Numbered from the stretch's first letter, positions 15,312 through 23,697 are shown. The stretch is DNA of 28,201 nt from JBGOTP01 sp041476545 (GCA_041476545.1 JBGOTP010000015.1:1-28201); one strand, 5' to 3'. Translations and numbers: made by a program. The notes: a model not told the origin generated them from the sequence alone.

Positions 15312-17498
15312 CTAGCGCGGACGAGACGCGGGATCGTCCTGCACGGTGAACTGCACTTGACGTTCCGCCTGGCCGCCTCCAAGACTGGAACGAGCCCTCA
15401 CATTCAACACGTAGGCGCCCGGCGGAATGTCCCTCAGCGGAATACGCGCCATGTAGCCGTACGCGGCGCGGCTCCCGCCGGCGACCTCGATCGACGAACG
15501 CTCTTCCTGGGTCTTGAACAGCACGCGCCCTTCGTACGACAGCACGGTCGAGATGATGTCCACCTGGTGCGGCACGAGGACGCGGTTGTCGTACACCTCG
15601 GCGAACAACGCCACTTCGTCATCCCGCGGAAACGCGCGAAGCGCGGTTGGCTGCGCCGGAAGCGCTTTCCGCATCTGTTCGTCGGCCTTCCCAACGGGCC
15701 AGGAGGAACTGGTGACCGACGTCAGGACGATCCCGCTCATCGTGAGCGGATCCTTGGCGAAATCGGGTACATCCAGATCCCAGGTCACCGATCCGACGGC
15801 ACCGCCAATGCTATCGTGGGAGGCCACACGCAGCTGGTATCGGCCGGGCTCGAGGTCCAGGCGATTGAGAATGCGCACTCCCGTCTGCCGGGCACGCGCC
15901 TTCGTATCGGCTTTCAGATTCAGGCTCAGTCGATCGCTGTTCCCCGCCCGCATGTTGCGCGACACGTCGAGGGCCATATAGGACAACTCGAGCGTGTTCT
16001 TCTCGTCGAGATTCAGATTGCCTCCGGCCGCATCCACACCGAGCAGCACGGACACAGCGGAACCGGACCCCTCCCCCTTGAAAGGCGCCGCGAACACGTG
16101 CATGGTCAGCCCGCTGATCGGCAGCGGACTGCTCAAGCTGTCGCGAAGCTCGGGCGACATTTTGCGCGAACCCGACGGCAGTTCCAGGTCGGGCGCCGCA
16201 CCGCGCGCGGCCGTGTATCCGCGGCGGGCGCGGACGGTCGTGCCCGGCTTCTTGAGCTGCACGTCGATCTTGTGAAATTTCCCGTCCCGTCGTTCCGACG
16301 GCGGGTAGTACGCGAGCACGTAGTACGAACTGCTGTCCCGCACGATGCGATCGAATGCCGCCTCGAAGTTGTTGGAGTTGACGGTGGCAAGGCCGCCGGT
16401 TTCCTCGGCCAGCGTCCGCAAGTCGTCCTGCGACCGCAGCAGTTCCGTGCGCATGGACGGCGGCCCGACGTTCAGAGCCACCGCGTTCTGTGACGTGCCG
16501 GCCGTCACCAGCATCTCGTTCTGCCGCGCGAACGACTGAACGGCGATGGTATCGTCCGCCATGTTGGTCAGACCGCGCGGATCGATCGTATAGAGACTGA
16601 CGTTGGACCGCTGCGCGGCGCCAATCGCTTCGAGCAGGTCCTCGACGACGAGCGCGCCACCTTGATCGTCGGATCGGATCTGGGCTGACGAGCCCACCGC
16701 GCCGACCGGCATGACGTGGCTCACCTCGATATCGAGGCCTTCGCTGACGAGCAGCACGGACTTTCTCCGGCCCCGCACGCCGCCGAACCATTCCGACACG
16801 TCTCGAATGGTCCGAAGGGCGGCCCTGGCGTTGAACAAACGGGTGAGCGCGTGCGGATCGATGAGGGCGTCGTCGCGGCCGATCGAGGTCCGGTTTTCAG
16901 CCGCCAGCTGCAGGAAGTACTCCTTGTTGCGCGCGTTGGTCGCCGACTCGACCTTGCCCCCAACGAAGTGGTCGACCGCGGCGAGCAACAAGGCCTTGTT
17001 GCCGGTGAATTCCTGCGTCGATTCCTCACGGCCCCCCACCGTCAGCACGGCCATGAGATCGTTGGCCGCGAGATTCCTCTCGATGAACGCACGCGCCGCG
17101 TTTCTGGCGAGCTGCGAACGGGACGGGTCGACGTGAAGATCGTCGAGCAACAGGACGTAAATGCGCCCCTCGAAGGGCCGCTCGTTCGTTCTGACGTCGG
17201 GCGGAATCGGCAGACTGGTAAAGAGCGGAACCTCGACCCGGTCCACGGGAACGTTGACCATCGAGAAGGCGGAAATCGACTGCGACTTGCCGTCCTCGCG
17301 AAGCTGAAAATCTTCCTTCTTCAGGCCAGGCACGAAATGACCGGCGGCGTCCGTCACAACGACGTCGACTTCCACGTATTCGACTTGCGTACGGAACGTC
17401 GGCCGCTCGGACCCGGATGTCTGCGGCGATTGGCGCGCGTTGAGCGCCGCGCCGGCCAGCAACGCAAACATCGCCCCGAGTGTCAATCGCCGGCTCAT
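15312..17498 (-). CDS. Secreted VWFA-domain protein of the acidobacterial type
   Basis: The 728-residue exported protein has a signal peptide (MSRRLTLGAMFALLAGAALN). A conserved lead-in (FRTQVEYVEVDVVVTDAAGHFVPGL, EDFQLREDGKSQ) precedes a von Willebrand factor A-like domain at about 95-390. That domain includes IYVLLLDDLHVDPSRS, GRRKSVLLVSEGLD, SLYTIDPRGL and a final SSYYVLAYYPPSERRDGKFHKIDV segment. The C-terminal ~330 residues are beta-rich. The pattern matches the family known as the VWFA-related acidobacterial domain (TIGR03436), which is expanded in Acidobacteriota and is of unknown function. The frame is open far upstream, but AGAGG before ATG 17498 and the signal peptide fix the start. 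A metal-dependent adhesion role is only inferred, and the MIDAS motif is imperfect (DDLHVDPS). Confidence 0.88.
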   Translation of the reverse strand: MSRRLTLGAMFALLAGAALNARQSPQTSGSERPTFRTQVEYVEVDVVVTDAAGHFVPGLKKEDFQLREDGKSQSISAFSMVNVPVDRVEVPLFTSLPIPPDVRTNERPFEGRIYVLLLDDLHVDPSRSQLARNAARAFIERNLAANDLMAVLTVGGREESTQEFTGNKALLLAAVDHFVGGKVESATNARNKEYFLQLAAENRTSIGRDDALIDPHALTRLFNARAALRTIRDVSEWFGGVRGRRKSVLLVSEGLDIEVSHVMPVGAVGSSAQIRSDDQGGALVVEDLLEAIGAAQRSNVSLYTIDPRGLTNMADDTIAVQSFARQNEMLVTAGTSQNAVALNVGPPSMRTELLRSQDDLRTLAEETGGLATVNSNNFEAAFDRIVRDSSSYYVLAYYPPSERRDGKFHKIDVQLKKPGTTVRARRGYTAARGAAPDLELPSGSRKMSPELRDSLSSPLPISGLTMHVFAAPFKGEGSGSAVSVLLGVDAAGGNLNLDEKNTLELSYMALDVSRNMRAGNSDRLSLNLKADTKARARQTGVRILNRLDLEPGRYQLRVASHDSIGGAVGSVTWDLDVPDFAKDPLTMSGIVLTSVTSSSWPVGKADEQMRKALPAQPTALRAFPRDDEVALFAEVYDNRVLVPHQVDIISTVLSYEGRVLFKTQEERSSIEVAGGSRAAYGYMARIPLRDIPPGAYVLNVRARSSLGGGQAERQVQFTVQDDPASRPR

Positions 17499-17544
17499 GC
17501 GTTGCCTCTTCTTTGGGGCGTGCGCCAACCCGCCGCCTCGTGTG

Positions 17545-17550
17545 ATTATA
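17545..17550 (-). promoter_or_regulatory. Putative -10 box of the VWFA gene
   Basis: On the minus strand this reads TATAAT, 46 bp before ATG 17498. It lies 11 bp from the plus-strand TATACT of the divergent peptidase gene, so the two promoters must overlap and may exclude each other. Confidence 0.5.
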
Positions 17551-17561
17551 GCGTTGAGGGC

Positions 17562-17567
17562 TATACT
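17562..17567 (+). promoter_or_regulatory. Putative -10 box of the M24 peptidase gene
   Basis: TATACT ends six bases before the GTG start at 17574, which predicts transcription beginning at or next to the start codon (a leaderless mRNA). No convincing -35 is seen. Confidence 0.45.
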
Positions 17568-17573
17568 GAGACC

Positions 17574-18815
17574 GTGAGAGGTGTGGAAATTTCCGCGGGC
17601 CCGGCCACCCATCTTGACGTGGCGGCCGTGCGCGCCGCCCTCGCAGCCGAGGGCCTCGACGGCTGGCTCCTGTACGATTTCCGCGGGATCAACCCGATTG
17701 CGGCCGATGTGACCGGCGTCGGCCGGCAGGGTGGCCACCTGGCAACGCGACGCTGGTACTACCTGATCCCGGCGACCGGCGAACCGCGCGGCCTGGTGCA
17801 CGCGATCGAACCGCATGCGCTCGCGCATCTGCCGGGTACCACCACTCGCTACGCGGGCCGGGACCAACTCGAAGATCGACTCAAGGAGCTGCTCTCCGGC
17901 ATCCGCCGGCTGGCGATGGAGTACTCGCCCGGTTGCGCCATTCCGTACATCGCGAGAGTCGATGCCGGAACCATCGAGCTCATTCGCGCGTCGGGGAGCG
18001 GAGGCCCTGGCAGTACTGACATCGACATACGGTCGTCCGGCGACCTCGTCCAGCGCTTCTCGGCCGTGTGGGACGAAACCGCGATGGCTTCGCATCGAAA
18101 CGCGTCCGAGAAACTCCACCGCGTCAAGGATCGCGCGTGCGAGGCCATCGCGCGCCTGACGCGCGGCGGAGGCCTGACAACCGAGTACGAGATCCAGCAG
18201 CTCATGGCGGGATGGTTCGACGAGGAAGGTCTTGTCAGCGACTCGGCGCCGAACGTCTCGGCCGCCGAGAACGCCGGCAATCCCCACTATCTGCCCACGG
18301 CGACGGCCGCGCGCGCCATTGGCTCGAACGAGCTGGTGCTCCTGGACCTCTGGGCCAAACTCGATCGGCCGGGCGCGGTATTTGCCGATATTACCTGGAT
18401 GGGGTACACAGGGAGCCGGCCACCGGATCGTTTCGTCCGGGCGTTCGACGCGGTCCGTGGCGCCCGCGACGCCGCGATCGCCCTGGTGCAGAACGCGGCT
18501 CGTGGCGGCCGCGAGCTGCGTGGCTGGGAAGTGGACCGTGCGGCAGCGGCCGTCCTGCGCGAGGCGGGCTACGGCGACCGGATTCTGCACCGCACGGGGC
18601 ACAGCCTTGGCGAGTCGGTGCACGGCAACGGCGTGAACATGGACGACTACGAAACGCACGACGACCGCCGCCTGCTCCCTGGAACGGGCTTCACCATCGA
18701 ACCCGGCGTCTACTTTTCCGACTTCGGTGAGCGCTCGGAGATCAACATGGTCGTGCAGGCGCACGACGCGTCCGTCACCGGACCATTACAGACCGAAATT
18801 CTGGCTCTCGTGTAG
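17574..18815 (+). CDS. M24-family metallopeptidase (Xaa-Pro dipeptidase/aminopeptidase-like)
   Basis: This pita-bread-fold peptidase probably removes or splits Xaa-Pro from short peptides. The 413-residue protein has a creatinase/prolidase-like N-terminal domain (about 1-165) and a C-terminal catalytic domain. All five dimetal ligands are present: D258 (LLDLWAK), D272 (ADITWMG), H343 (RTGHSLGE), E376 (IEPGVYF) and E389 (RSEINMV). There is no signal peptide, so it should be cytosolic. GTG 17574 is my start; GTG 17583 is also possible. No Shine-Dalgarno sequence is present. The stop codon is followed directly by AGGAGG serving the HtrA gene eight bases on, so the two form an operon. Substrate preference (dipeptide or longer) cannot be decided from sequence. 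Confidence 0.9.
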   Translation: MRGVEISAGPATHLDVAAVRAALAAEGLDGWLLYDFRGINPIAADVTGVGRQGGHLATRRWYYLIPATGEPRGLVHAIEPHALAHLPGTTTRYAGRDQLEDRLKELLSGIRRLAMEYSPGCAIPYIARVDAGTIELIRASGSGGPGSTDIDIRSSGDLVQRFSAVWDETAMASHRNASEKLHRVKDRACEAIARLTRGGGLTTEYEIQQLMAGWFDEEGLVSDSAPNVSAAENAGNPHYLPTATAARAIGSNELVLLDLWAKLDRPGAVFADITWMGYTGSRPPDRFVRAFDAVRGARDAAIALVQNAARGGRELRGWEVDRAAAAVLREAGYGDRILHRTGHSLGESVHGNGVNMDDYETHDDRRLLPGTGFTIEPGVYFSDFGERSEINMVVQAHDASVTGPLQTEILALV

Positions 18816-18823
18816 GAGGATCG

Positions 18824-20386
18824 ATGTCAACCCGTAAAACCACCCTCGTCTATGCCGTGCTCGTCGCGTTCGCCGCGGGCATGGTAATCGCGTCACGGCT
18901 CGATCTGTCACCCACATCGTCGGCACAGACGCCGCTCGTCGTACCTGTGGCAAACAGCGCGCCCATTACAGGCGCGCTGGACGCGCAGACGTTCCGGAAC
19001 ATCGCGCAGGCGCAGCAGCCGATGGTCGTCAACATCCGCACCGAGGTGAAGCAGCAGACGCAGGATACGTCCAACTTATTCCCCGGCGGTGGAGGGCTCG
19101 ACGATTTGTTCCGTGGCTTTGGGCGGCCCGGCGCTCCCGGCGCGCCACAGGGTCAGGGGCCACAGCGCCGCCAGCGGCCGCAGACGACGGTCGCGGCCGG
19201 CACCGGGTTCATCATTAGCAAGGACGGCCTCATCCTCACAAACAATCATGTGGTTGAGGATGCGGTAAAGATCACCGTATCCCTCTTCGGCGAAGATACC
19301 GATCAAACGTACGACGCCAAGCTCGTCGGGCGCGACCAGTACTCCGACAGTGCCCTGATTCAACTCGTGGAAAAGCCGAGCCATGCACTGCCCGAGGCGA
19401 AGTTCGGCGACTCGTCGCAGATGGCCGCCGGTGACTGGGTCATGGCGATCGGGAATCCGTTCAACAACGGCTGGACCGTCACCGTGGGCGTCATCAGCGC
19501 AGTGGCGCGCCCCTTCGACATCAACGAAAACGGCAGCCGCCAGATTGAAATGCTCCAGACCGACGCGGCCATCAATCCGGGCAACTCGGGCGGCCCGCTG
19601 CTCAACCTGCGCGGTGAAGTGATCGGCATCAATACCGCCATCATCAGCAACGGCCGGTCGGAGGGCAACATCGGCATCGGGTTCGCCGTCCCCATCAACA
19701 CCGTGCGCGATCTGCTGCCGCAGCTGAACACCGGCAAGGTCGTGCGGGGACGCATCGCCGTCGTCATTCGTCCTGTGCCGCGCGGCGACGAAGCGGACTA
19801 CGGACTCAAATCACACATGGGCGCGCTCGTCGGAGAGGTCGAACCGGGTCATGCGGCGGACAAGGCCGGCATTGAAGCGGGCGATGTCATCGTCGAATAC
19901 AACGGACGTCTCATCTCGAACTCGAGCGACCTTCAGAAGATGGTGACCGCCACCAAGCCCGGAACGACTGTGCCGGTCAAGGTCCTGCGCGACAAGAAGG
20001 AACGGACGCTGCGGATCACCGTGGAAGAACTCGACCTCCAGGCGGAGCAGCAATCGCGGCAGGCCCAGGCCCCTCGACGCCAGGCCCCGGAGGCGGTCGG
20101 TCAGGATAGCTTCGGCATCACGCTCAGCAACGTCACGCCCTCCATCGCTCGAGACCTGCAGCTGCCCTCGGGCCAGGCCGGCGCGGTTGTCACCGACGTC
20201 GATCCGAACGGCCCGGCGCGAGGCCGGCTGGAGGAGGGCGATGTCATTCTCGAAGTCAACAGCCAGCGCGTCTCGAACGCGGCGGAGGTTGGCCGCGAAC
20301 TGCAGCGCGTCCAGTCGGGACGCAACGCCAGGATTCTGGTGCTGCGCGCAGGCAGTCGCGTGTTCGTCACGGTGCGGAAGGACTAG
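18824..20386 (+). CDS. HtrA/DegP-type serine protease with two PDZ domains
   Basis: This envelope protease/chaperone degrades or holds misfolded exported proteins. The 520-residue protein has an N-terminal signal/anchor helix (TTLVYAVLVAFAAGMVIAS) and a Gly/Pro/Gln-rich loop at about 87-120. The trypsin-like domain has catalytic H142 (TNNHVVED), D175 (YSDSALIQL) and S255 (NPGNSGGP). PDZ1 lies at about 320-405 and PDZ2 at about 430-515, joined by a Gln/Ala/Arg-rich linker. The triad is intact. TAGGAGG precedes the ATG and overlaps the stop of the upstream peptidase gene, so the two are co-expressed; a protease plus a peptide-clearing peptidase is a sensible pairing. DegP, DegQ or a membrane-tethered variant cannot be told apart here. 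Confidence 0.94.
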   Translation: MSTRKTTLVYAVLVAFAAGMVIASRLDLSPTSSAQTPLVVPVANSAPITGALDAQTFRNIAQAQQPMVVNIRTEVKQQTQDTSNLFPGGGGLDDLFRGFGRPGAPGAPQGQGPQRRQRPQTTVAAGTGFIISKDGLILTNNHVVEDAVKITVSLFGEDTDQTYDAKLVGRDQYSDSALIQLVEKPSHALPEAKFGDSSQMAAGDWVMAIGNPFNNGWTVTVGVISAVARPFDINENGSRQIEMLQTDAAINPGNSGGPLLNLRGEVIGINTAIISNGRSEGNIGIGFAVPINTVRDLLPQLNTGKVVRGRIAVVIRPVPRGDEADYGLKSHMGALVGEVEPGHAADKAGIEAGDVIVEYNGRLISNSSDLQKMVTATKPGTTVPVKVLRDKKERTLRITVEELDLQAEQQSRQAQAPRRQAPEAVGQDSFGITLSNVTPSIARDLQLPSGQAGAVVTDVDPNGPARGRLEEGDVILEVNSQRVSNAAEVGRELQRVQSGRNARILVLRAGSRVFVTVRKD

Positions 20387-20449
20387 CTGACAGCTGATGG
20401 CTGACGGCTGTTCGCTATCGCCTTCAGCTATCAGCTTTCGGCTTTCAGC
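20387..20449. repeat. AGCTGA/TCAGCT iterated repeat between genes
   Basis: After the HtrA stop the sequence iterates GCTGACAGCTGATGGCTGACGGCTG. About 12 bases later come reverse-complement-like copies (TTCAGCTATCAGCTTTCGGCTTTCAGCT). The two halves can pair imperfectly into a hairpin. It could work as a transcription attenuator or processing site before the methyltransferase gene, or it may be a slippage-grown simple repeat. There is no T-tract. Confidence 0.6.
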
Positions 20450-21631
20450 TTGGAGACTTCGGATTCCCGCGCCACAGAATCACTGATTGAGGTCATCCGA
20501 GAGCGGGGCCCGCTCACGGTGGCCGCGTTCATCGAGTTCGCCCTCTACGATCCGCGGTTCGGCTACTACGCCCGCGTGTCCCGGCGATCGGGACGCGCGG
20601 GCGATTTTTTTACCAGCGTGGACGTCGGTGCCCTCTTCGGCCGGTTGCTCGCCGTCCAGATCGCCGAAATGGCACGGCTCCTGGAAGCAGCCCCGGCCTT
20701 CGATCTCGTTGAAGCCGGAGCCGGGAATGGCCGCCTGTCGGCCGACGTTCTTTGCGCGCTCGGTCAGGATCATCCTTCCGTGTACGAGCGGGTCCGGCTT
20801 CATCTCGTCGAAGCCAGTGCCGTGGCGCGCGCACAGCAGACCGACACGCTCAGCGACACCGCCGATCGCCTGGCGTCTGCTGGAGCGGGCCTTCCGGCGT
20901 CCTTCGAAGGCATCCTGTTCGCGAACGAGCTCCTCGATGCGCTGCCTGTTCACCAGGTCGTCATGCGCGGGAACGGATTGCGGGAGGTGTACGTGGACGT
21001 CCGGGCCGGCGCGCTGGTGACGACGGAAGGACCGCCGTCGACGCCCGCACTGGCGGACTACCTGGCGCGGTTGGACATCGTGCTCCAGCCCGGCTGGCGC
21101 GTCGAGATTGGTCTGGCTGCCGTGGACTGGATGCGCCAGGCGGCGCGCCGTTTGCGGCGCGGATTCCTGATCCTCATCGACTATGGCCACCCCGCGAGGG
21201 AGCTGTACTCCGTGACGCACGCGGCCGGCACGCTCACGTCATACGCACGACACACCATGGCCGGACCAGAACGCGGATCCGTTCAGCCCCCGTGGCTCTC
21301 CAATCCGGGTGAACGGGACATCACCGCACACGTCGATTTCACGAGCGTGCGCGCCGCCGCCGAAGAGGAAGGACTCGCCCCGCTCGGGTTCCTGGATCAG
21401 ACCTACTTCATATTGGGCCTCTGCGGCGCGAATCAGGCGAACCTCGCGAACCTCGCGAACCCAGTGAACCTCGCGAACCCCGTGAACCCTGTGAACCTCA
21501 AAGATCGTCTCGCGCTCAAAACACTGCTGATGCCGGGTGGGCTCGGGAGCACCATGAAAGTCCTGATCCTCGGCAAGGGCATGGGGACACCGACATTGCA
21601 GGGGTGTTCGTACCGGATGCGCGCGACCTGA
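20450..21631 (+). CDS. SAM-dependent methyltransferase, MidA/NDUFAF7 family
   Basis: The protein belongs to the Methyltransf_28 family (COG1565), whose mitochondrial member NDUFAF7/MidA methylates an arginine of complex I; bacterial roles are poorly defined. The 393-residue product shows the family opening (GPLTVAAFIEFALYDPRFGYYA, GDFFTSVDVGALFGRLLA), the SAM loop VEAGAGNGRL, FANELLDALPVHQV, and the ending KTLLMPGGLGSTMKVLILGKG. Between YFILGLCG and LKDRLALK sits an inserted tract of eight 9-bp units coding N-[LP]-[AV] triplets. The start is uncertain: TTG 20450 has no ribosome site and no early in-frame ATG exists. The C-terminal ~17 residues after GKG are extra. It may be co-transcribed with the MurU/AmgK genes. 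Confidence 0.85.
   Translation: METSDSRATESLIEVIRERGPLTVAAFIEFALYDPRFGYYARVSRRSGRAGDFFTSVDVGALFGRLLAVQIAEMARLLEAAPAFDLVEAGAGNGRLSADVLCALGQDHPSVYERVRLHLVEASAVARAQQTDTLSDTADRLASAGAGLPASFEGILFANELLDALPVHQVVMRGNGLREVYVDVRAGALVTTEGPPSTPALADYLARLDIVLQPGWRVEIGLAAVDWMRQAARRLRRGFLILIDYGHPARELYSVTHAAGTLTSYARHTMAGPERGSVQPPWLSNPGERDITAHVDFTSVRAAAEEEGLAPLGFLDQTYFILGLCGANQANLANLANPVNLANPVNPVNLKDRLALKTLLMPGGLGSTMKVLILGKGMGTPTLQGCSYRMRAT
21431..21502 (+). repeat. In-frame 9-bp minisatellite within the methyltransferase gene
   Basis: Eight consecutive 9-bp units (AACCTCGCG, AACCCAGTG, AACCCCGTG and variants) give NQA NLA NLA NPV NLA NPV NPV NLK. The period keeps the frame, so copy-number change by slippage would lengthen or shorten a surface loop without inactivating the enzyme. 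Confidence 0.9.
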
Positions 21632-21674
21632 CGTCCGTTGCGGTTACATTAGCTCTGAGAGCAGAAGTCTCCCA

Positions 21675-22688
21675 ATGGCTGACATCCGCCACGCGCTGAT
21701 TCTCACGGCCGGCCTCGGAACACGGCTGCATCCACTGACGCTCGTGCGCGCGAAGCCGGCCATACCGGTCGCCGGCGAGCCGATCGTTCGGCGGATCACT
21801 CGCTGGCTGGCGGCCAGCGGTGTCGCCGACATCGTGCTGAATCTCCACCATCTGCCCGCGACACTGACGGCGGTGATGGGCGATGGGAGCGACATGGGCG
21901 TCCGCACCCGCTACTCCTGGGAGCAGCCGCGCGTGCTCGGCAGCGCCGGCGGACCTCGTCTGGCCCTCCCGCTGATTGACGCCGGGACGTTCCTGATCGT
22001 CAACGGCGATACGTTGACGGATGTCGACCTTTCTGCGTTGGCGGCCGCGCATGGCTCAGCGTCCGCGTTCGTCACGCTCGCATTGACGCCGAACCGTGAA
22101 CCCCTGCGGTACGGCGGCGTGCTCCTGGACGAGCAGGCACGCGTCACCGGATTCGTTCGGAGCGGTCCGTTGGCGGCGGGATCGTTTCACTTCGTGGGCG
22201 TTCAGATCGCGAAGGCCGACGCCTTTCAATCGCTGGACATGGGAGTGCCGGTCAATTCGATCGGCGACGCCTACGATCGCCTGATTCAGGAGCGGCCCGG
22301 CAGCATTCGCGGTTTCGTCTCGCAGGCGGCCTTCTGGGACATCGGCACCGTGGCGGATTACGTCAACACATCGCGCCTCTTCGCAGGTCTCTTGCCTGGC
22401 ACGGACCCGGCCCCGGCCGCCTCGATCGCGCGCGATACGCGGGGCGTTCATATCGATCCCTCTGCCCGCGTCAGCGCATCCATTCTCTGGGACGACATCA
22501 CGATTGGTCGCGACTCGGTCATCGACGAATGCATCGTGACCGATCGCGTGTCGGTTCCTCCCGGGTCCGCGTATCGCCGTTCCATTTTGATCGGGACTCC
22601 CGACGGCGTCACCGCTCTGCCTCTTGATCAGTTCGACCAGATCCAGAATCGACCAGATGACCAGATGACGCGATTGCCTTATGGATGA
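21675..22688 (+). CDS. Sugar-1-phosphate nucleotidyltransferase, MurU-like
   Basis: The predicted reaction is sugar 1-phosphate plus NTP to NDP-sugar. By context it is probably N-acetylmuramate 1-phosphate uridylyltransferase, making UDP-MurNAc from recycled wall. The 337-residue protein has the signature LTAGLGTRLHPLT...KPAIPVAGEPI near the N-terminus, VLGSAGGPRLAL, and the metal-site NGDT in FLIVNGDTLTDVDL. Beyond about residue 245 there is a left-handed beta-helix-like tail (IDPSARVSASILWDDITIGRDSVIDECIV) that characterised MurU lacks. It could instead be a mannose- or glucose-1-phosphate enzyme. It overlaps the kinase gene by eight bases, and that tight pairing is the main support for the MurU reading. 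Confidence 0.75.
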   Translation: MADIRHALILTAGLGTRLHPLTLVRAKPAIPVAGEPIVRRITRWLAASGVADIVLNLHHLPATLTAVMGDGSDMGVRTRYSWEQPRVLGSAGGPRLALPLIDAGTFLIVNGDTLTDVDLSALAAAHGSASAFVTLALTPNREPLRYGGVLLDEQARVTGFVRSGPLAAGSFHFVGVQIAKADAFQSLDMGVPVNSIGDAYDRLIQERPGSIRGFVSQAAFWDIGTVADYVNTSRLFAGLLPGTDPAPAASIARDTRGVHIDPSARVSASILWDDITIGRDSVIDECIVTDRVSVPPGSAYRRSILIGTPDGVTALPLDQFDQIQNRPDDQMTRLPYG

Positions 22689-23697
22689 ACGAATCGAGCG
22701 GTATCTGCGCACGAGCGGCCTGGCGGCGCGTAACCCCAGAGTTGTCCCACTGACGGGCGATGCGTCCGATCGACGCTACTTTCGCATTCTGCTGCCCGAA
22801 GGGGAATCCCTGGTGCTTGCCGTGCACGCCGGGCCAATCGAGTTCGCCACGCTGCCGTTCGCGAACGTGGCCGAGTTGCTGCAGGCCATCCCGCTTCCGG
22901 TTCCCGCCATTCTCGGGCACTCGGACAGCGACGGCATCCTCGTGCTGCAGGACCTCGGCGACGTGACGCTGCAGGCGCATCTGGGCGCGGCCGCTCGGAG
23001 CGAACACGCCACGCTCTATCACGAGGCCGTCGCGTTGATCGAATTGCTGCAGCGGCGTGGCGCCGAACTGGCGGACGATCGCTATCCGTCGTATCGGATC
23101 GCGTTCGATACCGAGAAGCTGATGTGGGAGCTCGAGTACTTCGTCCGGCACTTCCTGGAGGGGTACCGCGGCGTGACGCTCACCGCCGCCGAGCGGCAGG
23201 CGATCACGGAGGAGTGGACGGCCATCGCGACCGAACTGTCGTCCGAGCCGCGAGTCCTCTGTCATCGCGATTATCACAGCCGCAACCTGATGCTCCACCG
23301 CGGCCGGCTGCACATCATCGACTTCCAGGACGCGCGGCTCGGTCCGGACACGTACGACCTCGCGTCGCTCCTGCGCGATTCCTACGTGGACATCGGCGGC
23401 CGGGATTTCGACGACCTCATCGCCTACTTCCTGGCGTTGAAGCACGGCATCGCCCCGCGCGCGTCGGGAACCGCGGGGAGTCCTCAGGAGTTCAGAAGGC
23501 GTTTCGACCTGATGGCGCTCCAACGCAACCTGAAGGCGCTCGGCACCTTCGGCTATCAAACACTGGCCCGAGGCAACACCGTCTACATTCAGTACATCCC
23601 GCGCACGCTCCGCTACGCGCGGGCCAACCTCGACAAGTACGCCCGCTTCGCCCGTCTGCGAGACCTGCTCTCCGCCCACATCGAAGAACTGCGGTAG
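22681..23697 (+). CDS. Aminoglycoside-phosphotransferase-fold sugar kinase, AmgK-like
   Basis: The likely role is anomeric phosphorylation of N-acetylmuramate/N-acetylglucosamine, giving the 1-phosphate that the MurU-like partner uses. The 338-residue kinase has an N-lobe with LTGDASDRRYFRI, ILVLQDLGDVTL at the hinge, a catalytic loop HRDYHSRNLM (H195, D197) and the metal-binding DFQDAR (D214), followed by GPDTYDLASLLRDSY. This is the APH family pattern, and AmgK is its known wall-recycling branch. In pseudomonads the AmgK-MurU pair bypasses de novo UDP-MurNAc synthesis and lowers fosfomycin sensitivity. Its ATG lies inside the end of the upstream gene, so translation is coupled. Specificity is inferred from the partner gene. 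Confidence 0.78.
   Translation: MDERIERYLRTSGLAARNPRVVPLTGDASDRRYFRILLPEGESLVLAVHAGPIEFATLPFANVAELLQAIPLPVPAILGHSDSDGILVLQDLGDVTLQAHLGAAARSEHATLYHEAVALIELLQRRGAELADDRYPSYRIAFDTEKLMWELEYFVRHFLEGYRGVTLTAAERQAITEEWTAIATELSSEPRVLCHRDYHSRNLMLHRGRLHIIDFQDARLGPDTYDLASLLRDSYVDIGGRDFDDLIAYFLALKHGIAPRASGTAGSPQEFRRRFDLMALQRNLKALGTFGYQTLARGNTVYIQYIPRTLRYARANLDKYARFARLRDLLSAHIEELR

Noticed and set aside
15312..18764. A 1150-codon minus-strand frame extending the VWFA protein upstream
   Set aside because: The extension is antisense to the peptidase gene; a ribosome site and signal peptide place the start at 17498.
16716..18815. A 699-codon frame running through the VWFA gene into the M24 peptidase
   Set aside because: Its first ~286 codons are antisense to the VWFA gene and have no protein-like pattern. 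Only the part from GTG 17574 matches the peptidase.
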